Shown one piece after another: positions 8,713 to 16,664 of a stretch of 48,232 nucleotides of DNA. Both the position numbers and the translations under genes were made by a program. The notes under the pieces were generated by a model that was not told the DNA's origin, made no database searches, and worked only from the letters and a program-made list of their open reading frames with translations. How positions within the stretch are numbered: position 1 is the first letter of the stretch; each line of letters opens with the position of its first letter. Source of the stretch: SZAS-103 sp043747745 (GTDB lineage Bacteria; Pseudomonadota; Gammaproteobacteria; Xanthomonadales; Xanthomonadaceae); the NCBI GenBank assembly GCA_043747745.1, contig JAYTOP010000084.1, forward strand, positions 1-48,232. The letters are read 5' to 3'.

Positions 8713-9453
8713 ATGATCGAAGTTGCCAACCTCACCAAGCGCTACGGCGAATTCACTGCGGTCAAGGATCTTTCGTTCACGGTCCGCCCGGGCGAGGTGA
8801 TGGGCCTGGTTGGGCCGAACGGGGCGGGCAAGACCACGACCCTGCGCTGCATCACCGGCATCATCCCGGCCACGCTCGGAACGACGAAGCTGTGCGGGTT
8901 CGATCTCGTCGCCGATCCGGTCGGCGCGAAGCGGCAGGTTGCGTTCATTCCCGACGAGCCGCGCCTGTTCGAATACCTTACAGTCGCGCAACACCTGAAT
9001 TTCGTTGCACGCCTGTACGGCGTCGCGGACTATGCCGAGCGCGCGTTGCCGATCCTGACCGCGCTGGAGATGGCCGACAAGCAGCAACTGCTGCCGAGCG
9101 AACTCTCGCGTGGCATGAAGCAGAAGCTCGCGATCGCCTGCGGCCTGCTGCACGAGCCGAAGGTCGTGATCTTCGACGAGCCAATGACCGGCCTCGATCC
9201 GGGTGGTATGCGGCGCATGAAGGAGGTGATGCGTCGGCTCGCGCGCGAGGGCGCGGCGATCATCCTGAGTTCGCACCTGCTCGACCTCGTCGAGGAAGTC
9301 TGTACCCACCTGCTGATCCTCAAGGACGGCGTGAAGATGGCTGACGGCACCGTCGCCGACGTGCGCGCGCGCTTCGCCGACAACGCCGAGTCGAGCCTGG
9401 AGGACGTCTTCTTCCGCGCGACCGGCGACACGCAAAGCGCCCAGTTGCCATGA
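8713..9453 (+). CDS. ABC transporter ATP-binding protein
   Basis: Nucleotide-binding subunit of an export-type ABC transporter. The 246-residue protein has Walker A GPNGAGKT at residues 34-41, a signature loop LSRGMKQKL from about residue 131 (RG in place of the usual GG, common in CcmA-type ATPases), Walker B VVIFDEPMTGLDP at about 152-164, and the H-loop ILSSHLLD. The start MIEVANLTKRYG aligns with the family; the upstream in-frame ATG at 8665 would add an unconserved 16-residue leader. Its TGA overlaps the ATG of the permease (ATGA), so the two are coupled and almost certainly form one transporter. The substrate is unknown. Confidence 0.95.
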   Translation: MIEVANLTKRYGEFTAVKDLSFTVRPGEVMGLVGPNGAGKTTTLRCITGIIPATLGTTKLCGFDLVADPVGAKRQVAFIPDEPRLFEYLTVAQHLNFVARLYGVADYAERALPILTALEMADKQQLLPSELSRGMKQKLAIACGLLHEPKVVIFDEPMTGLDPGGMRRMKEVMRRLAREGAAIILSSHLLDLVEEVCTHLLILKDGVKMADGTVADVRARFADNAESSLEDVFFRATGDTQSAQLP

Positions 9454-11258
9454 CCGGGCCAGCGCCGATGACGCCTGCCCCGATGACGCGCGCAGGCGTG
9501 ACCCGCGCGTTCGTGTACCTGCAGCTCACCTCGACCTTCAACTCGCTCAAGCAGCGTCTGCTGCGGTTGCGCCAGCCGAAATACCTGGTCGGCGCGATTG
9601 CCGGCGGCGCGTACATGTATTTCTTCTTTTTTCGCAGGGTGCTGCAAGCGGGCGCATCGGGTCGGCATGCTCCGGTGTTCGCGCCAGACATGGTGCCGCA
9701 GTTCGCACCGATTGCCGCACTCGGCCTGTTCGTTGTCGTGGTCGCTGCCTGGCTGGTGCCCAGCAACCGTGCGGCGTTGCGTTTCAGCGAGGCGGAAGCG
9801 GCGTTCCTGTTTCCTGCGCCGATAGCGCGGCGGACGCTGATCCATTTCAGCCTGTTGCGTTCGCAAATCGCGATCTTCTTTTCCGCGTTCCTGTTGGCGC
9901 TGCTGTTTCGTCGTGGCAGTTCGTTTGGCGGCGGCCCGCTGCAGCATGCCGCCGGCCTGTGGCTGGTGATGTCGACGCTCAACCTGCACTTCCTCGGTGC
10001 CTCGTTCGTGCGCGAGCGCCTGCTCGACCTCGGCATCCGTCCGCTGTTGCGGCGTGTCCTGGTCGGCGGACTGGTCCTTGTCGTCATCGCAGGCTGCTGG
10101 TGGTGGCTGCGGACGCATGTGTCGTTGCCCGGGCGCTTCGATCTTGCGGACACGGGCGCGATGCGGAACTACGTCACGTCGGTGCTCGGCGCGCCGCCCG
10201 TGTCGTGGGTGCTGGCGCCGTTCGTGGCGCTCATCGCGCCGCTGTTTGCCACCGATACAGCCGGCCTGCTGCGTGCATTGGTCCCGGCGGTACTGCTGCT
10301 GGTCGTGCATTACGTCTGGGTGGTGCGATCCAACGTGTCGTTCGAGGAAGCGTCGATCGACCTCGCCCGTCGCCGCGCCGAACGCATCACCGCGATGCGC
10401 GAAGGCAAGCAGCGCTTGCGCGATGCGCCGACCAAACCGCGCTCGGCGCCGTTCCGGCTTGCACCGAAAGGTCACGTGCCGATCGCTTTCCTGTGGAAAG
10501 GGCTGGTCGCAATGGGCCCGTTCTGGCGCCTGCGTACCTGGCTCATCGCGTGCGCGATCGTGATCGTCGGCGGCTACTGGCTCGCGGCCGACCCGGACCG
10601 CCAGGCGATGCTGATCGTCCCCCTCATCTGCGCCGGGATGCTGGGCTCGTGGCTGTTCCTGCTCGGGCCGATGATCATGCAACGCGGCCTGCGCCGGACG
10701 CTCGACCATCTCGACATCCTCAAGGCCAGCCCCTTGCGCGGATGGCAGATCGCGCTCGGCGAAGTGCTCACGCCGATGGTCGTCATGACCTTCGTGGAGT
10801 GGCTGCTCCTGCTGGTGCTGGTGGTGTCGATGCTCGGCCTCGGCCACAGCCGTCCTCAGATCACCGTAGCAAACGTCACGATGGCTGCGACCGGCATTGC
10901 GCTGATCGTGCCGCCGCTGTTCGGCCTGATGCTGTGCGTCCCGTTTGCCGCGCTGCTGTATTTCCCGGCGTGGAGCGGGGGGTCTGGAACCGGCGGCCGT
11001 GGCTTCGAAGTGATGGGCCAGCGGTTGGTCTTCTCCGCGGGCTACCTGCTGGCGCTCGTGCTGGCCCTGGTCCCGGCAACCCTGCTCGGCGGCCTCGCCT
11101 GGCTGCTCATGACCTCGCTGGCCGGTGCGTCGATCGCCGTCGCACTGCCGGTCGCGGCACTGATTGCCAGCGCCACACTGATCGTGGAGATGGTCCTGGC
11201 GATCGACCTGCTGGGCCGGCGCATTGATCGCTTCGACGTGTCGCAGGAAATGCGCTAG
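9450..11258 (+). CDS. ABC exporter permease, 602 aa
   Basis: Large polytopic membrane partner of the preceding ATPase. After a Met/Pro-rich N-terminus (MTGPAPMTPAPM) there are about 10-12 hydrophobic segments, including IAALGLFVVVVAAWLVP, a long C-terminal cluster (YLLALVLALVPATLLGGLAW) and a final VEMVLAIDLLGRRIDRFDV. The block FSEAEAAFLFPAPIARRTLI, just after the second segment, is characteristic of the 'putative ABC exporter' family, in which a single permease pairs with a CcmA-like ATPase. The start overlaps the stop of the ATPase by 4 bp. Alternative in-frame Met codons at residues 7 and 12 are possible. Substrate not predictable. Confidence 0.9.
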   Translation: MTGPAPMTPAPMTRAGVTRAFVYLQLTSTFNSLKQRLLRLRQPKYLVGAIAGGAYMYFFFFRRVLQAGASGRHAPVFAPDMVPQFAPIAALGLFVVVVAAWLVPSNRAALRFSEAEAAFLFPAPIARRTLIHFSLLRSQIAIFFSAFLLALLFRRGSSFGGGPLQHAAGLWLVMSTLNLHFLGASFVRERLLDLGIRPLLRRVLVGGLVLVVIAGCWWWLRTHVSLPGRFDLADTGAMRNYVTSVLGAPPVSWVLAPFVALIAPLFATDTAGLLRALVPAVLLLVVHYVWVVRSNVSFEEASIDLARRRAERITAMREGKQRLRDAPTKPRSAPFRLAPKGHVPIAFLWKGLVAMGPFWRLRTWLIACAIVIVGGYWLAADPDRQAMLIVPLICAGMLGSWLFLLGPMIMQRGLRRTLDHLDILKASPLRGWQIALGEVLTPMVVMTFVEWLLLLVLVVSMLGLGHSRPQITVANVTMAATGIALIVPPLFGLMLCVPFAALLYFPAWSGGSGTGGRGFEVMGQRLVFSAGYLLALVLALVPATLLGGLAWLLMTSLAGASIAVALPVAALIASATLIVEMVLAIDLLGRRIDRFDVSQEMR

Positions 11259-11324
11259 TCGGCAGGCAGCGAGCGCGGCCACTGGAATTAGACTGCCACG
11301 ACATCGTGCAAGGGAGATGCAGCA

Positions 11325-12071
11325 GTGAGCCAGCTTGAGAAAGTGGAACCGTACGTGTTGTTCATGCTCTTGCTGAGCATCCTGTCGCTGGTCGGGCTGG
11401 CGTTTTCGACGGTCGGGCATCTCGACCCGGACCAGTCGGCCATCCTCGCGGTTGCCGACAACATCGTCTGCGCGTTGTTCTTCTACGATTTTCTGGTGTC
11501 GTTGTACCGCGCGCCGAACCGATGGTCGTATTTCCTGCGCTGGGGTTGGCTCGACCTGCTGTCCAGCGTGCCGCTGCTCGACGCGTTCCGGGCGACGCGC
11601 CTGGCCCGGATCTTTCGCCTCCTGCGCGTGCTGCGCGGGATCAAGGCGACCAGGATCCTCGCGCAATTCATCCTCAATCGCCGGTCGCGGAACGCCCTCG
11701 TTGCCGTGTTGCTGATTTCGCTGCTGCTGGTCGTGGCGTCGAGCATCGCCATCCTTCAGGTCGAGGTGGCGCCGACGTCGAACATCAGGACGGCGGAGGA
11801 CGCGGTCTGGTGGGCGATCGCGACGATGACCACGGTGGGTTACGGCGACAGGTTTCCGGTCACCTCGGAGGGACGGCTGATCTCGTCGTTCCTGATGGTC
11901 TGCGGCATCGGCTTGTTCGGGACGCTGTCAGGCTTCGTGGCGTCCTGGTTCCTGAAACCCCAGGAGGACGCGCAGTCGTCCGAGATGAGCCTGCTGCTCG
12001 CGGAGATCCGCGAGATCAAGGCGCAGTTGCAGGCGCAGTCGCATCCACAAAGGCAGGAAACGCAGACGTAG
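11325..12071 (+). CDS. voltage-sensor type potassium channel (ion transporter family)
   Basis: Six-transmembrane K+ channel of 248 residues. S1-S3 lie within about residues 8-80. S4 is the Arg-rich segment RATRLARIFRLLRVLRG (about 87-103), which carries regularly spaced positive charges. S5 is LVAVLLISLLLVVASSIAIL, and the pore helix leads to the selectivity filter TVGYGD (170-175), followed by S6. The C-terminus (EMSLLLAEIREIKAQLQAQ) looks like a short coiled coil, probably for tetramerisation. It starts at GTG 11325, supported by AAGGGAG just upstream; the nearby ATG 11317 runs into a stop after two codons. It is 66 bp after the exporter operon and probably independent. Confidence 0.93.
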   Translation: MSQLEKVEPYVLFMLLLSILSLVGLAFSTVGHLDPDQSAILAVADNIVCALFFYDFLVSLYRAPNRWSYFLRWGWLDLLSSVPLLDAFRATRLARIFRLLRVLRGIKATRILAQFILNRRSRNALVAVLLISLLLVVASSIAILQVEVAPTSNIRTAEDAVWWAIATMTTVGYGDRFPVTSEGRLISSFLMVCGIGLFGTLSGFVASWFLKPQEDAQSSEMSLLLAEIREIKAQLQAQSHPQRQETQT

Positions 12072-12080
12072 TATCCGCCA

Positions 12081-13394
12081 TCAAGGCGCCTTCACCACCA
12101 CGCCGCCCTTCATCACCGCCTTGACGTCCCTCAGCAGATCAATGTGTGCGAGCGGGTCGCCTTGCACGGCGATCATGTCGGCGTATTTGCCGGCCTTGAT
12201 CGAGCCGAGGTTCTTGTCCCAGCCGATCAGTTGCGCGGCGTTGATCGTCGCGGCCTGGATCGCCTGCATCGGCGTCAGCCCGTACTTCACCATGTAGGGG
12301 AATTGGTTGGCGTTGAGTCCGTGCGGATACACGCCAGCGTCGGTGCCGAAGGTGATCTTCACGCCGGCCTCCGCAGCTTTGCGGAAGGCGACGCGCTGGG
12401 TCAGCGTGGTGTCGTCGTTCTTTTTCAGGATTTCTGCCGACCAGCCGTCGCGTTTCCCGACTTCTGAAATGTAGTCGCCGTTGTAGATGTCGGCCGATAG
12501 ATACGTGCCGTACTTCTTCATCAGCGCGACGCCTTCGTCGTCCATCAGCGAGGCATGCTCGATCGAGCGTGCGCCGGCGCGGATCGCGTCCTTCACGCCG
12601 TCCGCGCCGTGCGCATGCACCGCGACATAGGTGCCGTGCTTCGCGGCTTCGGTCACCGCGGCATGGATTTCGCTCTCGCTGAATTCCTCGGCGCCGGGTG
12701 CGGTGCCAGCCGCGAGCACCGCGCCGGTGCCGATCACCTTGATGAAGTCCGCGCCGCCGGCGAGGATCTCGCGCACGCGCTGGCGCACTTCGGCCTCGTT
12801 GTTGGCGACGCCGCGGCGCATGTCGGCGGGAATCACCACGTCGGGCGCCATGCCGGTGACTTCGCCGCCGCCGCCGCTGACGGTGATGTACGCGCCAGCG
12901 ACGCTCATGCGCGGGCCGATCACGATGCCGTCGTTGATCGCATTGCGCAGGGCGACATCGGTGAACGCGCGGAAGCAGCCGATGTCGCGCACGCTGGTGA
13001 AGCCGGCCATCAATGTCGCACGCGCGTTCTTCACGCCGAGCAACACATCGCGCGCACCGGTGCTCATCAGCGGCGCGGCGATGTTCGCGGACTCGTCGTC
13101 GCCGATCAGGTGCGTGTGCGTGTCGGTCAGTCCAGGCAGCACGGTGTATGCGGACCAGTCGATCACGCGGCGGCCGCTCGGCGCTTGCTGCTGGATACCG
13201 ACGATGCGGTCGCCATCGACCAGGATCCAGCGATCGGTGAGCGTCTTGCCGGCCTCGACATCGATCAATGAACCGGCATGGATCGCGATTTTTTCGGCCG
13301 CATGGTCCTGCGCAGAAACGTCCGCGCCGATGGCTGCGGCACCCAGCAAGACACCCGTCAAGAGCTTGGCGATCCGGCGACGCGAAGGCGACAT
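12081..13394 (-). CDS. exported metal-dependent amidohydrolase (imidazolonepropionase/prolidase-like)
   Basis: Amidohydrolase-superfamily enzyme of 437 residues with a signal peptide (RRRIAKLLTGVLLG, cleavage near VSAQ). Metal-site motifs occur in order: LTDTHTHL (HxH), ADFIKVIGTGA (the carboxylated Lys), VAVHAHG (His), SIEHASLMDDEG (His) and ITFGTDAGVYPHG (Asp). It ends with the composite small domain IKAGKYADMIAVQGDPL. Relatives include secreted Xaa-Pro or Xaa-Arg dipeptidases, so a role in peptide turnover is likely; the exact substrate is open. The start ATG 13394 gives the signal peptide directly; a longer frame to 13475 would add an unconserved leader. It is convergent with the channel gene and divergent from csbD. 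Confidence 0.93.
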   Translation of the reverse strand: MSPSRRRIAKLLTGVLLGAAAIGADVSAQDHAAEKIAIHAGSLIDVEAGKTLTDRWILVDGDRIVGIQQQAPSGRRVIDWSAYTVLPGLTDTHTHLIGDDESANIAAPLMSTGARDVLLGVKNARATLMAGFTSVRDIGCFRAFTDVALRNAINDGIVIGPRMSVAGAYITVSGGGGEVTGMAPDVVIPADMRRGVANNEAEVRQRVREILAGGADFIKVIGTGAVLAAGTAPGAEEFSESEIHAAVTEAAKHGTYVAVHAHGADGVKDAIRAGARSIEHASLMDDEGVALMKKYGTYLSADIYNGDYISEVGKRDGWSAEILKKNDDTTLTQRVAFRKAAEAGVKITFGTDAGVYPHGLNANQFPYMVKYGLTPMQAIQAATINAAQLIGWDKNLGSIKAGKYADMIAVQGDPLAHIDLLRDVKAVMKGGVVVKAP

Positions 13395-13621
13395 GGTGGC
13401 ATCCGTGATATGGAAGGCGTCCGCACTATAGCTTGCTGGGCTACCATCGCGCCGCGCCGTTCGGCATGCGAACACGGCGCGATCCTGTTATTTCGGGGTC
13501 GCATCGATACGCGTACTTGAACCTGCGCTTAGCCGCGCGACTACGTGTTCACGGGAGCGACAGCCGGGACGGTTAGGATCGAGCCGACCTGCAACGGTGC
13601 AGGCACAAGGAGATGCATCTC

Positions 13622-13810
13622 ATGGACAAGAATCGCACGGAAGGCACCAAGCACGAGATCAAGGGCGCCGTGAAGGAAATGGTCGGCAAGGTCACCGGCA
13701 ATAGTTCGAAGGAAGTCGCGGGCAAGCTCGAGAAGAACCTCGGCAAGGTACAGAAGAAAGCGGGCCAGGCAAGCGATGAGATTCGCGATGCCGTCCGCAA
13801 GGGCAGCTAA
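13622..13810 (+). CDS. CsbD family stress protein
   Basis: Small hydrophilic protein (62 residues) of the CsbD family, which is induced by general stress in many bacteria; its molecular role is unknown. MDKNRTEGTKHEIKGAVKEM and the following GKVTGN block are typical: a repeated amphipathic Lys/Gly/Ala pattern without Cys or aromatic residues. ATG 13622 follows AAGGAG (13607-13612) by 9 nt; an ATG at 13613 overlaps that Shine-Dalgarno and is therefore rejected. A good intrinsic terminator follows, so it is monocistronic. Confidence 0.93.
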   Translation: MDKNRTEGTKHEIKGAVKEMVGKVTGNSSKEVAGKLEKNLGKVQKKAGQASDEIRDAVRKGS

Positions 13811-13833
13811 ACCCATTAGCTGATCCCCATGCG

Positions 13834-13862
13834 AGGCGGGCCAGATGATTGGCCCGCCTTTC
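13834..13862 (+). terminator. intrinsic terminator of csbD
   Basis: Perfect 9-bp stem AGGCGGGCC (13834-13842) and GGCCCGCCT (13851-13859) with an 8-nt loop and a short T tract, 24 bp after the csbD stop. Confidence 0.85.
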
Positions 13863-14025
13863 TGTTGCCTGCGATGCCGCAGCTCTGTGGCGCTGAGGTG
13901 GTCCGGCGCCATTTTCGCGAGGGTGACCCCAAGTTCCTGCTGCGCAAGGATCAGCTTGTCGGAAAGTGCAGTGAGCGCGTGTGTGTTATTCGCATCGGGC
14001 CGGTCTGTGCCGCTGCATCGCATGC

Positions 14026-14269
14026 AATCAAGCCCGGCACGCTGCGCGGACGACCGGCATCCAGCGCCGCATTATTTCGTGCAAGCAAGCCCGGCATGCA
14101 GCGCCGCATTATTTTTCGTGCAAGCAAGCCCGGCATGCAGCGTCGCATTATTTCGTGTAAGCAAGCCCGGCATGCAGTGCCGCATTATTTCATGCAAGCA
14201 AGCCCGGCATGCAGCGTCGCATCATTTCGTGCAAGCAAGCCCGGCATGCAGCGCCGCATTATTTCGTGT
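14026..14269. repeat. 37-bp tandem repeat array downstream of (and including the end of) the DUF3297 gene
   Basis: Five units starting AAGCAAGCCCGGCATGCAGC lie at 14083-14121 (39 bp, two extra T), 14122-14158, 14159-14195, 14196-14232 and 14233-14269, with a degenerate unit at 14026-14082. Units differ at only a few positions (CGCC/CGTC, ATTA/ATCA, TCGTGC/TCGTGT/TCATGC). Read on the minus strand each unit begins ACGAAATAATGCGGC, and the first three codons are the final Thr-Lys-stop of the DUF3297 gene. The array therefore copies the 3' end of that gene plus about 28 bp. There are no unique spacers, so this is not CRISPR. Confidence 0.92.
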
Positions 14270-14501
14270 CGAGAAAGTACGGCACGACCTCGCCTGACAC
14301 CTTGATCGTCATCGCGTTGCCGCGACGGTCGAGCGACTTGCCGAATGGCAGCCGCACCCAGCCTTCACTGACGCAATATTCTTCGACGTTGGTCTTTTCC
14401 TCGCCCTTGAAACGGATGCCGACGCCGCGTTCGATCACGGCGGCATCGTGGAACTTGCTGCGCGGGTCCATCGCGAGGCGGTCGGGAGGTGTGTCGCTCA
14501 T
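14259..14501 (-). CDS. DUF3297 family protein
   Basis: An 80-residue protein matching the DUF3297 family: MSDTPPDRLAMDPRSKFHDA, then VLERG-like AVIERGVGIRF, the conserved KEEKTNVEEYC-type core (here EEKTNVEEYCVSEGW), a GKSLDRRGNAMTIK block and a hydrophobic end VVPYFLDTK. It is probably a cytoplasmic glutathione-peroxidase-neighbour type small protein of unknown function. The start at 14501 agrees with family length; the frame is open upstream to 14579 but without homology. The stop codon lies in the first unit of the 37-bp tandem array. It is divergent from the oxidoreductase pseudogene, with 104 bp between the starts. Confidence 0.9.
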   Translation of the reverse strand: MSDTPPDRLAMDPRSKFHDAAVIERGVGIRFKGEEKTNVEEYCVSEGWVRLPFGKSLDRRGNAMTIKVSGEVVPYFLDTK

Positions 14502-14605
14502 CGGTCTGGTCTCGTCTGTGGTGGCGCGTGAGGCCGCGCTGGAACGACAGGATAAACGTCCGCTGCGACAGGCGCACAATCCATCTTTCTTTCGGAGACT
14601 GCGTT

Positions 14606-15586
14606 ATGTCCGCTGCGATGATGACGGCGATTACGATCCGCAGCGGCAAGGGTCCGGCTGATGCGCTATATGCGGTGGAATTGCCATGTCCGCAGCCAAA
14701 AGCCGGCGAGGTGTTGATCCGCGTGCGCGCGGCCGGCGTCAATCGGCCTGACATCCTGCAACGCGAAGGCCACTATGCACCGCCGCCGGGCGCGCCGCAG
14801 ACGATGGGCCTGGAAGTCGCGGGTGAGATCGTTGTGGCTGCGGGCCGTTGGCAAGTCGGCGATCGCGTTTGCGCATTGCTCGGCGGTGGCGGCTATGCGG
14901 AATACGCAGCCGTGGATGCGCGTCAGGTATTGCCGATTCCTGGTGGGCTCGATTTCATCCAGGCCGCAGCGCTGCCGGAGACGATCTTTACCGTGTACGC
15001 CAATGTGTTTGAACACGGTGCGCTGAAGTCGGGCGAATGGCTGCTCGTGCACGGCGCGACATCGGGCATCGGCGTCGCCGCGATCCAGATGGCAAAGGCT
15101 GCCGGAGCGCAGGTGATCGCGACCGCGCGCGGAGCGGACAAGGCCGCTCAGGCGCGTACGCTCGGCGCGGACATCGCAGTCGATACGTGCACGCAGGATT
15201 TCGGAGCGATCGCGAAAGAGGCAGGCGGAGGTATCGATGTTGCGCTCGACATGGTCGGCGCGCCGACGTTCGACGCCACACTGGATGCGCTCAATATGGA
15301 CGGGCGCATCGTCTACATCGCCGCACTCGGCGGTCCGCTGTTGTAGGTGCCGGTGCATGCCGTGATGCGCAAGCGCGCGATCATCACCGGCTCGACGCTG
15401 CGTCCGCGCAGCGCGGACGAGAAGGCGCGCCTCGCTGCGGAGGTCGAACGCGTGGTCTGGCCGTGGATCGCCGACGGTCGCGTGCGCGCGATTGTCGACA
15501 GGACATATCCGCTCGCCGAAGCTGCGCAGGCGCACGCGCATCTCGAAAGCGGGCAGCACTTTGGCAAGATTGTGCTGGTCGTTTGA
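14606..15586 (+). pseudogene. NAD(P)H:quinone oxidoreductase (zinc-less MDR family), interrupted by an in-frame amber codon
   Basis: Medium-chain dehydrogenase/reductase of the PIG3/QorA type (NADPH-dependent quinone reduction). The start at ATG 14606 has GGAG 9 nt upstream. The substrate domain is LPCPQPKAGEVLIRVRAAG and VNRPDILQREGHY; the Rossmann motif is HGATSGIGVAAIQMAKA. After GRIVYIAALGGPLL the codon at 15344-15346 is TAG, and the same frame continues directly with VPVHAVMRKRAIITGSTLRP to a TGA at 15584-15586, exactly as expected for the family C-terminus. A single CAG-to-TAG change explains it. Either the gene is newly inactive (product truncated to 246 residues, losing the C-terminal part of the fold), or the base is a sequencing or assembly error. 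Codon use is normal on both sides, which suggests a recent event. Confidence 0.9.
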
Positions 15587-15675
15587 GCGGCACGGCATCC
15601 AAAAATAAAGCGATGGCGCCCTGACGCAGCGCTCTGCTCCGACCGCCGCGCGCACCTGGCGCGCAACAATGACAA

Positions 15676-15891
15676 CTACTTGGTCGGTGGCGGTGTGCTG
15701 CCGGTTGCCGCAGCTTTCTGCGTCGCAGCAACAGCCTTCTTCGCTGTAGCGGCAGCTTTCGTCGCGTCCGCATCGGCTTTCATTGTCGTGCGCTTCTGTT
15801 TGCGTTCGGCGTTCAGGCTTTTCTGTCCGTCTGTCATCTCGGCCTTGGTCATCTTGCTGTCGTGGTTGGCATCCATCTCGTTCCACGGCAT
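15676..15891 (-). CDS. small EF-hand-containing protein, possibly 5'-truncated
   Basis: A 71-residue frame (ATG 15891; a TTG at 15900 is also possible). The N-terminus MPWNEMDANHDSKMTKAEM contains one EF-hand loop (D-x-N-x-D-x-K-x-T-x-x-E), consistent with Ca2+ binding. The rest is low-complexity, rich in Lys, Ala and Thr, ending GSTPPPTK. Related xanthomonad EF-hand proteins usually start with a signal peptide, which is absent here, and no Shine-Dalgarno is visible. A 5' truncation, perhaps linked to the neighbouring decayed genes, is therefore plausible. The upstream frame stays open but shows nothing recognisable. Confidence 0.5.
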   Translation of the reverse strand: MPWNEMDANHDSKMTKAEMTDGQKSLNAERKQKRTTMKADADATKAAATAKKAVAATQKAAATGSTPPPTK

Positions 15892-16049
15892 CGATACCAA
15901 CCAGCAGCCGTGTTTTTGTAAACATTGCAGATCGTGGCTCGTGAGGACACGCTTGCCAGCGGATCAGACCGAATCTGTGACTTCCGGCCCATGACGGGTC
16001 TGAATTGGTGTTATAGATTACCAGCACACCAACTCACAGAGGATCTGTC

Positions 16050-16244
16050 ATGAACACCCTTCGCGCCGGCTTGCATCCGTACCCAGGTCAGGAAATTCCC
16101 TCCGCTCGTATACGCAGCGAGTCGCGAGCCCCGCACCGCAAGCGCGATTTTGGTGTCGGCTATGGTGCCAGCAGTGGTTATGCGGCCGCGAACCGCCGTT
16201 GTTACGCTGATAGTTGGGCCAAACGACCCTTCAGTTGCTGGTGA
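16050..16244 (+). CDS. small hypothetical protein, 64 aa, Arg- and Tyr-rich
   Basis: A 64-codon frame preceded by AGAGGA 6 nt before ATG 16050, a good ribosome binding site. The product is basic and rich in Arg, Gly and Tyr, with a central RKRDFGVGYGASSGYAAANR motif. I do not recognise a named family with certainty, although this GYG-SSGYA pattern seems familiar from short xanthomonad hypothetical proteins. No signal peptide or membrane segment. An A/T-richer stretch upstream (TTATAGATTACC at about 16010) could be its promoter. The flanks are a truncated EF-hand gene and a GNAT remnant, so this is a region of small and decaying genes. Confidence 0.5.
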   Translation: MNTLRAGLHPYPGQEIPSARIRSESRAPHRKRDFGVGYGASSGYAAANRRCYADSWAKRPFSCW

Positions 16245-16361
16245 TGGACGCCCGGCAGTCTTCCCTGACTGTCTGGCGGCCAGCAATGGCCGGTTGATCC
16301 CGCTGCGCTGATGCGACGCAATCGGATACTGTTCCGGCGACTTCAAGTGGAATGATCGACC

Positions 16362-16550
16362 GTGTCGCCAGTCGCCTTCCGGATTGCCAACGCATCCGAC
16401 CTCGATGCCATCGTCGCGTTACTTGCCGACGATGCGATCGCGCGTATGCGTTCGGGCCATGTCGAAACGGCGACCCCCGAAATGCGCGCGGCATTCGCCC
16501 GCATCCAGGACAATACCGAACGCATCTACAATGAGGTCTTTGAGCGTGGC
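16362..16550 (+). pseudogene. N-terminal remnant of a GNAT acetyltransferase
   Basis: From a GTG at 16362 the translation SPVAFRIANASDLDAIVALL followed by MRSGHVETATPEMRAAF and IYNEVFE matches the first 60 or so residues of a GNAT N-acetyltransferase. After about 16545 the homology stops. The acetyl-CoA binding motif (R-x-x-G-x-G/A) and the rest of the fold are absent. The frame remains open and runs, without a stop, into the downstream exported-protein gene, but that fusion is probably accidental because the downstream gene has its own start and ribosome site. Confidence 0.7.
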
Positions 16551-16664
16551 CTGCTCAGGCCGGTGCGAGGGTTTGAAAGGCGCTTCCCTTTCCGTTCAGC
16601 TGGTCCGTGCACACTGTGGCATGGGTTCATCAAACGCGATGCCCTACCCCCAAGGAGAAAAGCC

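Noticed and set aside
9030..11666. 878-codon open frame on the minus strand across the ABC exporter
   Set aside because: It is antisense to two well-supported genes and its Gln/Arg/His-rich translation has no domain. It is a by-product of high GC codon bias.
13541..14023. 160-codon minus-strand frame over csbD
   Set aside because: csbD has its own ribosome site, family match and terminator; the antisense frame has no support.
14026..14269. CRISPR array
   Set aside because: Units are contiguous 37-bp copies without unique spacers, there are no cas genes, and the unit overlaps a gene end.
14666..16027. 453-codon open frame on the minus strand across the quinone oxidoreductase and EF-hand gene
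   Set aside because: Antisense to a clear MDR gene; composition is Arg/His-rich without recognisable domains.
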